A stretch of DNA of 64,000 bases from Acrocarpospora corrugata (GTDB lineage: Bacteria > Actinomycetota > Actinomycetes > Streptosporangiales > Streptosporangiaceae). The translations under genes were made by a program, and so were the position numbers. Positions 35,867-44,897 of the stretch are shown piece by piece. Location of the stretch: positions 23,663-87,662 of the forward strand of contig NZ_BLAD01000072.1 in NCBI RefSeq assembly GCF_009687845.1. Reading direction: 5' to 3'. The number at the start of each line of letters is the position of its first letter. The stretch's first letter is position 1. Below the pieces are notes generated by a model. The model was not told the origin of the DNA and did no database searches. It saw only the letters and a program-made list of their open reading frames with translations.

Positions 35867-36484
35867 TCAGACGGGACGCAGGGCCCGCTCCGGACTCATA
35901 GACCCCAGCAGCCTTTCTAGCGCCACCTCGACGTCCTCGCGCCACGACACCGCCGTCTTGAGCTCCAACCGAAGCCGCGGGAACCGCAAATGGGGACGAA
36001 CCGTCTTAAATCCCACTGAGAGTAGGTAGTCGGCCGGGGCCATGCACCCAGGCTGCTCCCACTTCAGATCCCCAAACGCCTCAATCGCCCGTACGCCCCT
36101 GCGAGTGAGATCCTTCGCGACACCCTGCACGAGCATCCGTCCCAGGCCGCCGCCCGAGAACTCCGGAATGATGTGCGCGGTCATCAACAACACCGCATCC
36201 GAACTCACTGGCGATGTCGGAAAAGCGACGGATCTCGGCACGTACAAAGGCGGCGCGTAGAGCACGAACCCCGCCGCGACCCCGTCAACGTAGGCGACCT
36301 TCCCGCAGCTCCCCCACTCCAGCAGCGTGGCCGAAATCCAGGCCTCCTTCTCCAGGCCAGGATCCCCCGCCTGAACGGCCCGCTCCCCACTGACCGGATC
36401 AAGCTCCCAGAACACACAACGCCGACACCGCCGAGGCAGATCGTCAAGGTTGTCCAAGGTGATACTGGCCAGCCGACGCGACAC
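35867..36484 (-). CDS. GNAT family N-acetyltransferase
   Basis: A 205-residue protein with GNAT features: a beta strand AYVDGVAAGFVLYAPP, LLMTAHIIPEFSGGGLGRMLVQG (the acetyl-CoA pyrophosphate loop region, GGGLGRML) and GVRAIEAFGDLKW. Two Cys pairs in the N-terminus (RRCRRCVFWEL) may bind a metal. GTG at 36484 is the start. Such a gene regularly lies between trxA and the par region in actinomycetes. The substrate is unknown. Confidence 0.85.
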   Translation of the reverse strand: MSRRLASITLDNLDDLPRRCRRCVFWELDPVSGERAVQAGDPGLEKEAWISATLLEWGSCGKVAYVDGVAAGFVLYAPPLYVPRSVAFPTSPVSSDAVLLMTAHIIPEFSGGGLGRMLVQGVAKDLTRRGVRAIEAFGDLKWEQPGCMAPADYLLSVGFKTVRPHLRFPRLRLELKTAVSWREDVEVALERLLGSMSPERALRPV

Positions 36485-36578
36485 GTGAAACCCCTATCCC
36501 ACCAGGAGCCATGACCAGGAGAACCCGCGAACCGCGGCTCCCGTCTGGCATCGTACTGTGCCTGCGGCCACGCCTCGC

Positions 36579-36637
36579 TTATGGCCGAGCTTCCGGCTCG
36601 GCGGGCTTTACCGCTCTTTGGCCCGTGTCTTCCCTCG
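36579..36637 (-). repeat. 59-bp dispersed hairpin repeat, copy 2 (inverted)
   Basis: Inverted relative to copy 1 at 34344. It covers the last codons of the sigma/propeller fusion gene (RGKTRAKER and the stop) and the intergenic hairpin GCCGAGC-CGGAA-GCTCGGC on the minus strand. Confidence 0.75.
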
Positions 36638-38143
36638 CCCCGCCCCGAGACCGAGGTCACAGAGCCCCGGGGGGCCGGGTAGGACGATCTCGAAGAAGCC
36701 CTGCGCTCTGTACGTGGCGAGCTTCCTGGCCTTGCCGGTCCTGACGTTCACCGCGTAGGCGGTCATGGTCCGGTACGGCAGGTCGATTACCGCAGGCTCG
36801 TCGTCTGGCACCTCGGACGCCGGCCTGCACCGCACGGACATGGTGAGAGCCGTAACCTCCTCGGCGCTGAGCCAGGTGCGCAGCGAGATCTGGGAGACAT
36901 CAGAGGGCAGCCCGCTGATGACGGTCGTCTTCCGCTTCTTGCCGGTGAGCGTGTCCATCATGGCGAGGTTGCCCCGACGGCATGGCTGCTCGGCGGTGCT
37001 GCGGTTCTCGATCACCGCGACGGTCTTCCCATCGGGGGCGAGCGGACTGAAGAAGTAGTGCACTGGCAGGATGACCGACGTGGAGTCGCCCTTCGAAGAG
37101 CTCGGCCACAGGTTCGAGATCGTCCGCAGCTGTGACCTGGGCGAGTATTCCGCAAGCGTGATGATGGCACCGTCCTGTGACAGGCCGATGGGAACCCAAC
37201 GGTTCGGCAACTCGCGGACAACCCCGTCACGCATATCGATGAGCAGCGCGGGGTCCTTGAAATCCGGGACCTTGCTGAAGGCCACGAACCGCCCGTCGTC
37301 CGACAGCATCAGACGCGAGATGCTTCCCAACTGGGCCTTCGGCACCTTGCTCGCAGCCGTCGTCTTCTGGCCCGAGGCCAGGTCACGGACCTGGAAGGTG
37401 CCCTTTTCGGCGCTGTAGTAGGCGATCTTCTGGCCGTCCCGGCTGATCGCCAGCGGGCTGTCGCGCAGGCCGGTGCGGCCGGGGGCGAGGCTGGGCAGCG
37501 CCTCCGGCACGTGGTAGGTCTTGCCGCTCCGGGTGACCACCCGCCAGCCTCCGTCCCGGCAGCCCGACGGCGCCTTCCCGCTGTCCGGCTCGCAGAAGGT
37601 CTTGTACGCGTGGCTCAGCGGCCCCACCCCCCGCGCCGGCAGGTCGCTTTGGGAAGCGGCATCCTGTGGCCTGTCCGGCAACAGCCGAATGGTGACCGTT
37701 GTCCCAAGAGCGATGACCACGACCGTCCCGATCGAGCAGTTCAGCAGTTCGGCTGTCTCACGTTCGGTCCTGTCCTCGTAGTAGCGCAGTACGATCACCG
37801 CCCGCTGCCGGGGCGGCAGCCGCATGAGAGCCTGGCGCATGACGAGCCGCACGATGGTGGAGTCCTCGCCCGAGTACGGCCGGTCGGGCGGGTCGGCGGT
37901 CGGGAGCTCGCTACTGACCCGGCGCCGCCGCCACGAGATGTACTGATTCAGCAGCGCCTTACGCGCGTACGCCTCGGGGTGCTCGACGTGCGACAACCTG
38001 GACCAGCGTGCGAGCACCTTGAGCAGGACGCTCTGCAGCAGGTCCTCGGCCTGGTGGGCGTCTCCCGTGAGCAGGTAGGCGGTGCGCATCAGCGCCTGCT
38101 GATGGCCGGCGACGAACCCGCGGAAGCTGTCATTGCGGTCCAA
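36608..38143 (-). CDS. Fusion of SigE-type ECF sigma factor with membrane-anchored beta-propeller protein
   Basis: A 511-residue frame. Residues 7-75 are sigma region 2 (FRGFVAGHQQALMRTAYLLT, DLLQSVLLKVLARWSRL) and about 100-141 the start of region 4 (LPPRQRAVIVLRYYEDRTE). At residue 141 (ELLNCSIGTV) the recognition helix is missing, and the frame runs into a transmembrane helix VVVIALGTTVTIRLL, then a domain with repeated ISRDGQKIAYYS, LSDDGRFVAFS and LAPDGKTVAVI blades like TolB/WD40. Two neighbouring genes have probably been joined by an in-frame deletion. TTG at 38143 has GAGAGGAG upstream. The DNA-binding role is probably lost. Confidence 0.8.
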   Translation of the reverse strand: MDRNDSFRGFVAGHQQALMRTAYLLTGDAHQAEDLLQSVLLKVLARWSRLSHVEHPEAYARKALLNQYISWRRRRVSSELPTADPPDRPYSGEDSTIVRLVMRQALMRLPPRQRAVIVLRYYEDRTERETAELLNCSIGTVVVIALGTTVTIRLLPDRPQDAASQSDLPARGVGPLSHAYKTFCEPDSGKAPSGCRDGGWRVVTRSGKTYHVPEALPSLAPGRTGLRDSPLAISRDGQKIAYYSAEKGTFQVRDLASGQKTTAASKVPKAQLGSISRLMLSDDGRFVAFSKVPDFKDPALLIDMRDGVVRELPNRWVPIGLSQDGAIITLAEYSPRSQLRTISNLWPSSSKGDSTSVILPVHYFFSPLAPDGKTVAVIENRSTAEQPCRRGNLAMMDTLTGKKRKTTVISGLPSDVSQISLRTWLSAEEVTALTMSVRCRPASEVPDDEPAVIDLPYRTMTAYAVNVRTGKARKLATYRAQGFFEIVLPGPPGLCDLGLGAGRGKTRAKER

Positions 38144-38162
38144 GGGGACTCCTCTCAACCGT

Positions 38163-38815
38163 TACCGACGCCGGTGACATGTCAAAAGGTTCGGTGCCGC
38201 CCGGCTAGAACTTCGGGTTGCGTTCGAGCACGCCACCCGCCGGCGCGGGTCCATGCGAAGCGCGTCCGCCGGATCCGCGCCAAGCCGGGCCTCACATGCG
38301 GTCGCAGCCGGAGCATCGTCAAGGGGGAGCGCCGGGGCAAGCCAAACCCCGCGTATGACTAGCTGGCAGTAATTGGCTGGGGGTCGAGGAGGCTTGTGGG
38401 CTTGGGTCGAGGCTTTGGCGGGCGAGTTGGCTGGTTCTCGGTTTGGGGGTGAGGGGTTTCGTCGTGGGATTGTTTGGCGCTTCCTGGGCGTGGTGAATGG
38501 GCTTCCGACGAGTTCGCGGGAATGCAGGTCTGATGAGTTCCCGGGATTCGGAGAACGAACTGGGGGCTCGGGTCGCGGGGGACTCGGTTGCGACGGACGG
38601 GCGGTTGCCGGGGCCGAGCGCGAGCGTCGCAAAGGGCGGGTGGGTGGGAGAACCACTGCCAACAGCACCCCGGAGCGAGCGCTCCGCGGGGTCGTGCGGC
38701 AGGTTGGGCGCGTGGGAGATCCCCGGCAAGTAAGTACTCAAGGGGTGAGACCCGGTGTGTGAGGTGCGCTGTGCTGCTTTAGTCTGGATTTCCGGCTACG
38801 AATTGGAGGTGGACC
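38163..38815. other. 650-bp interval without a supported gene
   Basis: Open frames on both strands are low in complexity and lack ribosome-binding sites, the longest encoding Gly/Arg-rich peptides. The stretch presumably holds the promoters of the sigma-fusion gene and of the aminotransferase gene. No hairpin or repeat stands out. Confidence 0.5.
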
Positions 38816-40141
38816 GTGACGTACGAGACGGATCACGGTCGGACGCCTGCGGCACATGGGTCGCGTATTGACGCTTATGTCGATCGGTACGCCGCACGAG
38901 CTACCGGGATGGTCGCCTCCGAGATCCGAGCTCTTTTCGCCGTCGCGTCGAGGCCCGAGGTGGTCTCGCTCGCCGGCGGCATGCCGTACGTCACCGCGCT
39001 GCCGCTGGACGTGGTGGGGGAGCTGGTCGCCGACCTGATCGCCAAGCGCGGGCCGGAGGCCCTGCAGTACGGCTCGGGCCAGGGGGATCCCGCGTTGCGG
39101 GAGCAGATCTGCGAGGTCATGCGCGAAGAGGGCATCGACGCGGGCGCCAACGACGTCGTGGTGACCGTGGGCTCCCAGCAGGCCCTCGACCTGATCACCC
39201 GGATCTTCGTCGACCCGGGCGACATCGTGCTCGCCGAAGGCCCGTCCTACGTGGGCGCCCTCGGCACGTTCGCCGCCTACCAGGCCAAGGTCGTGCACAT
39301 CGCGATGGACGACCAGGGCCTGATCCCGGAATCCCTCGCCCAGACGATCTACGCCCTCAAGTCCGCGGGCAATCGGATCAAGTTCCTCTACACGATCCCC
39401 ACCTTCCAGAACCCGGCCGGCGTCACCCTCAACGAGGTCCGCCGCCGCCAGGTCCTGGAAATCTGCCAGCGCGCCGGCATCCTCATCGTCGAAGACAACC
39501 CGTACGGGCTGCTCGGCTTCGACGGCGAACCGCTGCGCGCGCTCCGCGCGGACGACCCCGAAGGCGTCGTCTACCTGGGCTCGTTCTCCAAAACCCTCGC
39601 CCCGGGCTTCCGCGTCGGCTGGGCCCTCGCGCCCCACGCCGTCCGGGACAAGCTCGTCCTCGCGATGGAATCGGCCGTGCTCTCGCACTCGACCTTCACC
39701 CAGCTGGCGGTCGGGCAGTTCCTGGCCACCCAGCCCTGGCGCGAGCAGATCAAAACCTTCCGCGAGCTCTACCGGGAGCGTCGCGACGCGCTCCTCAGCT
39801 CGCTCGAAGTGCTCATGCCGCCAGGCTGCACCTGGACCCGCCCCGCCGGCGGGTTCTTCGTCTGGATGACCCTGCCGGAAGGCCTCGACTCCAAGGCGAT
39901 GCTCCCCCAGGCCGTGGACAAACGCGTCGCGTACGTCCCCGGCACCGGCTTCTTCGCCGACGGCAGCGGCGAACGCCAGATGCGACTGTCCTACTGCTAC
40001 CCGAAACCGGACCGCATCCGCGAAGGCGTGCGCCGTCTGGCCGGAGTCATCGAAGAAGAACTGCGCACCCGCGAGATGTTCGGCACCGGTCGCGCGCCCG
40101 GCCACGCCGGGGTCGACACACCGGGTCCGGACCTCGCCTGA
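38816..40141 (+). CDS. PLP-dependent class I/II aminotransferase
   Basis: A 441-residue fold-type I enzyme. Signatures: SLAGGMPYVTALPLDVVGEL, GSQQALDLITRIFVDPGD, YTIPTFQNPAGVTL, and the PLP lysine in YLGSFSKTLAPGFRVGW. The closest functional relatives are 2-aminoadipate/valine-type aminotransferases and the catalytic half of MocR regulators; it lacks an N-terminal HTH. Its position before ddl and threonine aldolase is noted, but the substrate is not predictable. GTG at 38816 follows GGAGGT. Confidence 0.87.
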   Translation: MTYETDHGRTPAAHGSRIDAYVDRYAARATGMVASEIRALFAVASRPEVVSLAGGMPYVTALPLDVVGELVADLIAKRGPEALQYGSGQGDPALREQICEVMREEGIDAGANDVVVTVGSQQALDLITRIFVDPGDIVLAEGPSYVGALGTFAAYQAKVVHIAMDDQGLIPESLAQTIYALKSAGNRIKFLYTIPTFQNPAGVTLNEVRRRQVLEICQRAGILIVEDNPYGLLGFDGEPLRALRADDPEGVVYLGSFSKTLAPGFRVGWALAPHAVRDKLVLAMESAVLSHSTFTQLAVGQFLATQPWREQIKTFRELYRERRDALLSSLEVLMPPGCTWTRPAGGFFVWMTLPEGLDSKAMLPQAVDKRVAYVPGTGFFADGSGERQMRLSYCYPKPDRIREGVRRLAGVIEEELRTREMFGTGRAPGHAGVDTPGPDLA

Positions 40142-40199
40142 GATCGGGTACGGCTAGCCTGTTCGGGCTAGCCGTACAGCGATCCGGAAAGGCCTGGGA

Positions 40200-41150
40200 A
40201 TGAGCGATCTCGGACACGTCCTGGTGTTGGCAGGCGGCCTGTCGTACGAGCGGGAGGTCTCCATCCGTTCCGGCCGCCGGGTCACCGAGGTGCTCCGCGC
40301 GGCGGGGGTGGACGTGGAGACCCGCGACACCGACTCGTCCCTGGTGCCGTCCGTGCTCGCCGATCCCCCGGACGCCGTGTTCGTGACCTTGCACGGCGGC
40401 GCGGGGGAGGACGGCGCCATCCGCTCAGTCCTGGAACTCCTCGGCGTGCCGTACGTGGGGGCGACCCCGGACTCGTGCCGGGTGGCCTTCGACAAGCCGA
40501 CCGCCAAGGCCGTCGTGCGCTCGTGGGGGTTGAACACCCCTGATTCGGTGGCGCTCCCGAAGGAGACCTTCCACGACCTGGGCGCGTCGGCGGTACTCGC
40601 CAGAATCACCGCCTCGCTCGGACTCCCGCTGTTCGTGAAGCCGTCCAGGGGCGGCTCCGCGCTGGGCGCGTCCATCGTCCGCTCCGCCGAAGAGCTCCCG
40701 GCCGCGATGGTCGGCTGTTTCGCGTACGGCGATACCGCGCTGATCGAGAAGTACATCGAGGGTGTCGAGGTGGCGGTGTCGGTCGTCGACCTGGGGGAGG
40801 GACCGGTCGCACTGCCGCCCGTCGAGATCGTGGCGGACGGCGGCGTGTACGACTACGCCGCCCGCTACACCGCCGGCCACACCGAGTTCTTCGCCCCCGC
40901 CCGGCTCTCCCCCGAGGCCACCCAGGCGTGCGCCGCGATGGCCGTGGCCGCGCATTCCGCGCTCGGGCTGCGCGACGTGTCACGGACCGATCTGATCGTG
41001 GACGCCTCCGGGCGGCCGTACTTCCTGGAAGTGAACGTCGCCCCCGGAATGACGGAGACCTCGCTGCTGCCGATGGCGGCCGAGGCGGCCGGTCGGGATC
41101 TGGGCGCGCTGTGCAAGGGGCTTCTGGAGATCGCGGCGGCACGGTCCTGA
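40200..41150 (+). CDS. ddl: D-alanine-D-alanine ligase
   Basis: A 316-residue ATP-grasp enzyme joining D-Ala residues for peptidoglycan precursors. LAGGLSYEREVSIRSGR is the N-terminal signature; VTLHGGAGEDGAIRSVLELL, LPLFVKPSRGGSALGAS and SRTDLIVDASGRPYFLEVN carry the substrate-binding and Mg-binding residues. The length is close to the family norm. A second ddl elsewhere is common in actinomycetes, so this may be the divergent copy. Confidence 0.88.
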   Translation: MSDLGHVLVLAGGLSYEREVSIRSGRRVTEVLRAAGVDVETRDTDSSLVPSVLADPPDAVFVTLHGGAGEDGAIRSVLELLGVPYVGATPDSCRVAFDKPTAKAVVRSWGLNTPDSVALPKETFHDLGASAVLARITASLGLPLFVKPSRGGSALGASIVRSAEELPAAMVGCFAYGDTALIEKYIEGVEVAVSVVDLGEGPVALPPVEIVADGGVYDYAARYTAGHTEFFAPARLSPEATQACAAMAVAAHSALGLRDVSRTDLIVDASGRPYFLEVNVAPGMTETSLLPMAAEAAGRDLGALCKGLLEIAAARS

Positions 41151-41175
41151 CCTGGGCCTGGCTAGGCTGTTCGGC

Positions 41176-42201
41176 GTGATTCATGGGAAGAGTTTCGGCA
41201 GTGACAACCACGCCGGGGTGCACCCGGACGTGATGGCCGCCATCGCCGCGGCGAACGTGGGCGACGCGGTGGCGTACGGCACCGACCAGTGGACGCGGGA
41301 GATGGAGACCGCCTTCCGCACCGAGTTCGGCGAGCAAGCCTCCGCGTACGCGATGTTCAATGGAACCGGGGCCAACGTGGTCGGGCTCGGGCTGATGCTG
41401 CGCTCGTTCGACGGTGTGATCTGCCCGGCCAGTGCGCACATCAACGGTCATGAGGCCGGGGCGGCGGAGCGGGTGCTGGGCACCAAACTTCTCACCGTCG
41501 AAACCGAGGACGGGAAGCTCCGTCCGGCGGATGTGCTCGGCCAACTCGACGCGCTGGGCAACGAGCACCACAGTCAGCCGAAGGTCGTCTCCATCTCGCA
41601 GGTGACCGAATGCGGAACCCTCTACACCGCCGACGAAGTCGCCGCCCTCGCGGCAGTCGCCCACACGCACGGGCTCTACCTGCACATGGATGGCGCGCGC
41701 CTCGCCAACGCCGCCGCGGAAGCCGACTGCTCCCTGCGCGCTCTCACCACGGACGCCGGCGTCGACGTCCTGAGCTTCGGCGGCACCAAGAACGGCGCCC
41801 TGGGCGCGGAAGCTCTGGTCATCCTCCGCCCCGAACTCGACGCGAGCGCCCTCTTCCTCCGCAAGCAGGGCATGCAACTCGCCTCGAAGATGCGCTTCGT
41901 CGCCGCCCAGCTAACCGCTCTCCTCACCGACAACCTCTGGCACCGCAACGCGGGCCACGCCAACGCCATGTCCCACCGCCTGGCCGACGCCATCACCCCC
42001 CACTTCCAACTCCACTACCCCGTGCAATCCAACGCCGTCTTCCCCATCCTCACCGAGAAGGAAGTCCTGGAACTCGGCCACCACCACCTCTTCTCCGTCT
42101 GGGACCGCCCCACCGGCGTCATCCGCCTGGTCACTTCCTTCGACACCACCCCCGACGACGTCGACGCCCTGGTCACCACTCTCCGCAGCCTCCGCCCCTA
42201 G
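41176..42201 (+). CDS. Low-specificity L-threonine aldolase
   Basis: A 341-residue fold-type I PLP enzyme of the beta-eliminating lyase/threonine aldolase family, splitting threonine or related beta-hydroxy amino acids to glycine and aldehyde. FGSDNHAGVHPDVMAAIAAAN, MFNGTGANVVGL, HMDGARLANAAAE and the PLP lysine in LSFGGTKNGALGAEAL are characteristic. GTG at 41176. Its 3' end abuts the first parS site at once. Confidence 0.88.
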   Translation: MIHGKSFGSDNHAGVHPDVMAAIAAANVGDAVAYGTDQWTREMETAFRTEFGEQASAYAMFNGTGANVVGLGLMLRSFDGVICPASAHINGHEAGAAERVLGTKLLTVETEDGKLRPADVLGQLDALGNEHHSQPKVVSISQVTECGTLYTADEVAALAAVAHTHGLYLHMDGARLANAAAEADCSLRALTTDAGVDVLSFGGTKNGALGAEALVILRPELDASALFLRKQGMQLASKMRFVAAQLTALLTDNLWHRNAGHANAMSHRLADAITPHFQLHYPVQSNAVFPILTEKEVLELGHHHLFSVWDRPTGVIRLVTSFDTTPDDVDALVTTLRSLRP

Positions 42202-42408
42202 CTGTTTCACGTGAAACTCGCTGTTTCACGTGAAACACCGCCGGACCTCCGGCCGGCGCAGAAGGCAACCGCCGAGCGGCAGCGCTCCACCCCCCTTGTT
42301 TCACGTGAAACACCGCGCCATCCCAACCGCCGACCACCCACCTGGGGCAAGGCACGGCGGACGATTCCTGAAGCAGCTCCACGCTCGGGGATCGGCACCT
42401 CCTACGAC
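42202..42408. other. parS island with three ParB-binding sites
   Basis: Perfect TGTTTCACGTGAAACA lies at 42222-42237 and 42297-42312. A copy with the last base changed lies at 42203-42218. These are chromosomal parS centromere sites, between the threonine aldolase and DinB genes. No gene is present. Confidence 0.95.
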
Positions 42409-42918
42409 TCAGGCACCCACAGTCCCGTCGACGCCCTCACGCAGAAGGTCCGCGTGCCCGTTGTGGCGGGCGTACTCCAGGAGCACGTGCAACATCACCA
42501 TCCGCAGCGACACATCCTCACCCCACCGCGGCTGATGCCCGACCAACTCCATCGACCCAGCCTCCCGCTCAATACGACGCGAGTTCTCCACCTCGGCTTC
42601 CCAGGCCCCAAACGCCTCACCTCTGCTCGACATGCTCGCATCGTAAGCCGCCTGAAAGTCAACCTCATCGGACCAGACCATAGGCGCCTCGTTATCCTCA
42701 AACACCCGACGGAACCAGGCCCGCTCCACCTCCGCCATATGCCGCACCAACCCCAGCAACGAAAGCGTCGACGGCGGCATCGACCGCCTCCGCAACTCCT
42801 CATCACCCAGCCCTTCGCACTTCATCGCGAGTGTCGCCCGGTGATAGTCGAGATAGCCCCGCAACATCTCACGCTCACTACCAACCCTCCCCGGCCCAAC
42901 ACGACTGTCACCACTCAC
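42409..42918 (-). CDS. DinB/DUF664 family protein
   Basis: A 169-residue four-helix bundle protein of the DinB_2 group. LRGYLDYHRATLAMKCEGL at the N-terminus, LLGLVRHMAEVERAWFRRVF with the first metal His, and LEYARHNGHADLLRE with the other histidines are typical. Some relatives are thiol transferases using mycothiol; this role is not proven here. GTG at 42918 has GAAGGAG. The gene lies between parS islands. Confidence 0.85.
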   Translation of the reverse strand: MSGDSRVGPGRVGSEREMLRGYLDYHRATLAMKCEGLGDEELRRRSMPPSTLSLLGLVRHMAEVERAWFRRVFEDNEAPMVWSDEVDFQAAYDASMSSRGEAFGAWEAEVENSRRIEREAGSMELVGHQPRWGEDVSLRMVMLHVLLEYARHNGHADLLREGVDGTVGA

Positions 42919-43240
42919 AGCTCACACTCCTTCTCCACACCCAAACTCCGAGCCAGTATCCGCACCCACCACCTGCCACCATTCACCCCCATCCGCAACA
43001 CACCCAAAACAGCCAGGAACTCCCCACCTGCCCTCCTTTCCACATCGCGCATGTGCTTGGTTTCACGTGAAACAGCCCCCTTAGATCGCAGCAGTCGATT
43101 CCGGCCGGCTGGCGGTCGATGACGGCCCAGTGCCCGCACGGAGGCACCCCTCCGTGAGGCGTCGCAGCCCGAGCGCCGACTGCGCGGCCACAGCCCCGGC
43201 TTCGCCCCTGACCTGACGGCCCTTCGCGAGCCGCCGAAGC
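42919..43240. other. 322-bp interval with a fourth parS site
   Basis: GGTTTCACGTGAAACA at 43059-43074 has one mismatch to the parS consensus. No gene is seen; the plus-strand composition is unusually rich in CCA and CAC triplets near 42920-43040. Confidence 0.85.
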
Positions 43241-44335
43241 TCACCGCACTGCGGTCCGGCTGTCCGGCACCCAGCCCTGACGCAGGAACAGCTTGTAGCC
43301 GATGACCGCGGGAATGCTGACATTGAGTCTCCCCGCGTCCTTTGTGAGAATCACTTCACTGGAATTCAAGCGGCCCGTTTCCGGGTCGATGATGAGAACC
43401 AGCCTCTTGGGCAGTCCCCTGCTCACATCCAGCGCGATCGCTCGACCGGCTCGGCCCGCCCTGTCGGTCGTATCGCCCAGGAACCCCAGATGCGGCTCGT
43501 CGGCGAGCATCCGCCACAGAACCGCAGACAACCGCGGCGGCACATATCGTTCGCTGAATAGCCCGACGACGGCTTCGACGAGCTGGTAGACCTCGGGCAC
43601 ATCGTCAGGGACGCGCGCCGCCGGCAGCAGAGCCCGTCGAAGAGCAGTCGCATCCAGAGGCAGGTCCTCCGGCGACCGGCTCAGCAGCGCGGCCTCTACC
43701 GACATCAGTTCATCCGAACCGGAGGTCCCACTGGCGACAGCACCCGCCGTCCACTCGCTGCCGTAACCGATGACGATCGGCCTCCCGGGACGTTCAACCC
43801 GCCGCACCATGTCCGTAGCCGAGATGGGGGTCCACAGCTCCGTGACCGTGGGAACGACGGCGGTGCTGGCCTGTCCATCGGACACGGCGACATTGAGATT
43901 CCACTCGTTGATCTGGAGGTAGACGTATCTCGTGTCGGTCGGCCTGACCCCGTCTTGTTGCCGCTCAGCCGCCTCTGCCACTTTCAGCAGAATCGAGCGC
44001 GCGGACGGCATGCTCCCTGCCATCAGTGACTCACCCTTCACCTGCTGGTAGGACAACATCGCGACAGTCGGGACGCGGGCGGCGGGCTCGCCGGCGGGAA
44101 TCATCCGGGTGACCCCCACGATGGACGTCGCCGCCACGGCACCACCCGCCATGGCAAGGACACTCCTGCGGCTCAGCTGACGCTTTGGCTTGGACGCCTC
44201 CGCTGGGGCCGCAGCGAGGATACGCCGCAGCGTCGCACGTGCCTGGGGATCAGTCGCGGCGCCGGCGAACGTCTCCGGTGCCATCGGGTCGATCGGAGCC
44301 AGCAAGCGCCGCACGTCCATGAAGTCCTCAGACAT
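43241..44335 (-). CDS. CU044_5270-like membrane protein, partner of the upstream sigma factor
   Basis: A 364-residue protein. The first 50 residues are cytoplasmic (MSEDFMDVRRLLAPIDP). One helix lies at about 57-80 (SVLAMAGGAVAATSIVGVTR), and a large extracytoplasmic domain contains SYQQVKGESLMAGS, YLQINEWNLNV and the ending IPAVIGYKLFLRQGW. This matches the actinobacterial CU044_5270 group, usually found right after an ECF sigma gene and thought to act as its anti-sigma or sensor. It overlaps the sigma gene by 8 bp. Confidence 0.75.
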   Translation of the reverse strand: MSEDFMDVRRLLAPIDPMAPETFAGAATDPQARATLRRILAAAPAEASKPKRQLSRRSVLAMAGGAVAATSIVGVTRMIPAGEPAARVPTVAMLSYQQVKGESLMAGSMPSARSILLKVAEAAERQQDGVRPTDTRYVYLQINEWNLNVAVSDGQASTAVVPTVTELWTPISATDMVRRVERPGRPIVIGYGSEWTAGAVASGTSGSDELMSVEAALLSRSPEDLPLDATALRRALLPAARVPDDVPEVYQLVEAVVGLFSERYVPPRLSAVLWRMLADEPHLGFLGDTTDRAGRAGRAIALDVSRGLPKRLVLIIDPETGRLNSSEVILTKDAGRLNVSIPAVIGYKLFLRQGWVPDSRTAVR

Positions 44336-44897
44336 GACCCTTCTCCTCCCACGTGGACCGATTCGTCAGCGCAGCTGAATGGGTGATGGCCACCCCGTGA
44401 TCCTTCAAGGCGGCGACAAATCGCCGTCGAGCGCGGCGAGCACGAACGGCCGCGGCCGCGGGCGAACACTTCAGGACGATGGCGGCCTGGGAGATGGGCA
44501 GGTCCTCCCAGCCGATCAGCCGCAGAATCTCCTGATCCATGGGAGACAACCGGCTGAGGACCGCTTCCAACGCCATGGTCCCTGTGACGTGTTCGCCGTG
44601 GTCGCCGGTGACCGCGCGGCCGGACCACGAGAGGTTCATCAACCGCGCGGTGAGGCGCCCGCTTCGGCGTTGTCGGCGTTCCTCATTGGCGATGACGTTC
44701 CGCGCGACTCCGTACAGCCAGGGCAGGACGTTGTGATCCTCCTGCGGTAGGTCGGGGAATCTGCGCCAGGCGATGGAGAAGGTCTCCCCGGCGATGTCAC
44801 CGGCGATGTCCTTCCCCACTCGACGTGCCGCATAGCGCAGCACGCTCTCGTAGCAGGTGTCGAACATCTGGGTGAACCTGATCACCTGCTCTGACAT
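44328..44897 (-). CDS. Sigma-70 family (ECF) RNA polymerase sigma factor
   Basis: A 189-residue ECF sigma factor starting MSEQVIRFTQMFDTCYESVL. Region 2 is RRFPDLPQEDHNVLPWLYGV with VARNVIANEERRQRR; region 4 is LSRLSPMDQEILRLIGWEDL, then ISQAAIVLKCSPAAAAVRA as the HTH. ATG at 44897 has GGAGGGCGG. It is coupled to the CU044_5270-like gene, and the pair sits inside the parS region, apparently as an accessory insertion relative to other actinomycetes. Confidence 0.85.
   Translation of the reverse strand: MSEQVIRFTQMFDTCYESVLRYAARRVGKDIAGDIAGETFSIAWRRFPDLPQEDHNVLPWLYGVARNVIANEERRQRRSGRLTARLMNLSWSGRAVTGDHGEHVTGTMALEAVLSRLSPMDQEILRLIGWEDLPISQAAIVLKCSPAAAAVRARRARRRFVAALKDHGVAITHSAALTNRSTWEEKGHV

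Noticed and set aside
36476..36494. parS-like CACGTGAAAC upstream of the GNAT gene
   Set aside because: Only one half and the centre match the 16-bp consensus; the other arm is GCGA. Too degenerate to count as an eighth parS.
38373..38762. Plus-strand frames between the sigma fusion and the aminotransferase gene
   Set aside because: Gly/Arg-rich, no ribosome-binding site, no recognisable pattern; treated as noncoding.
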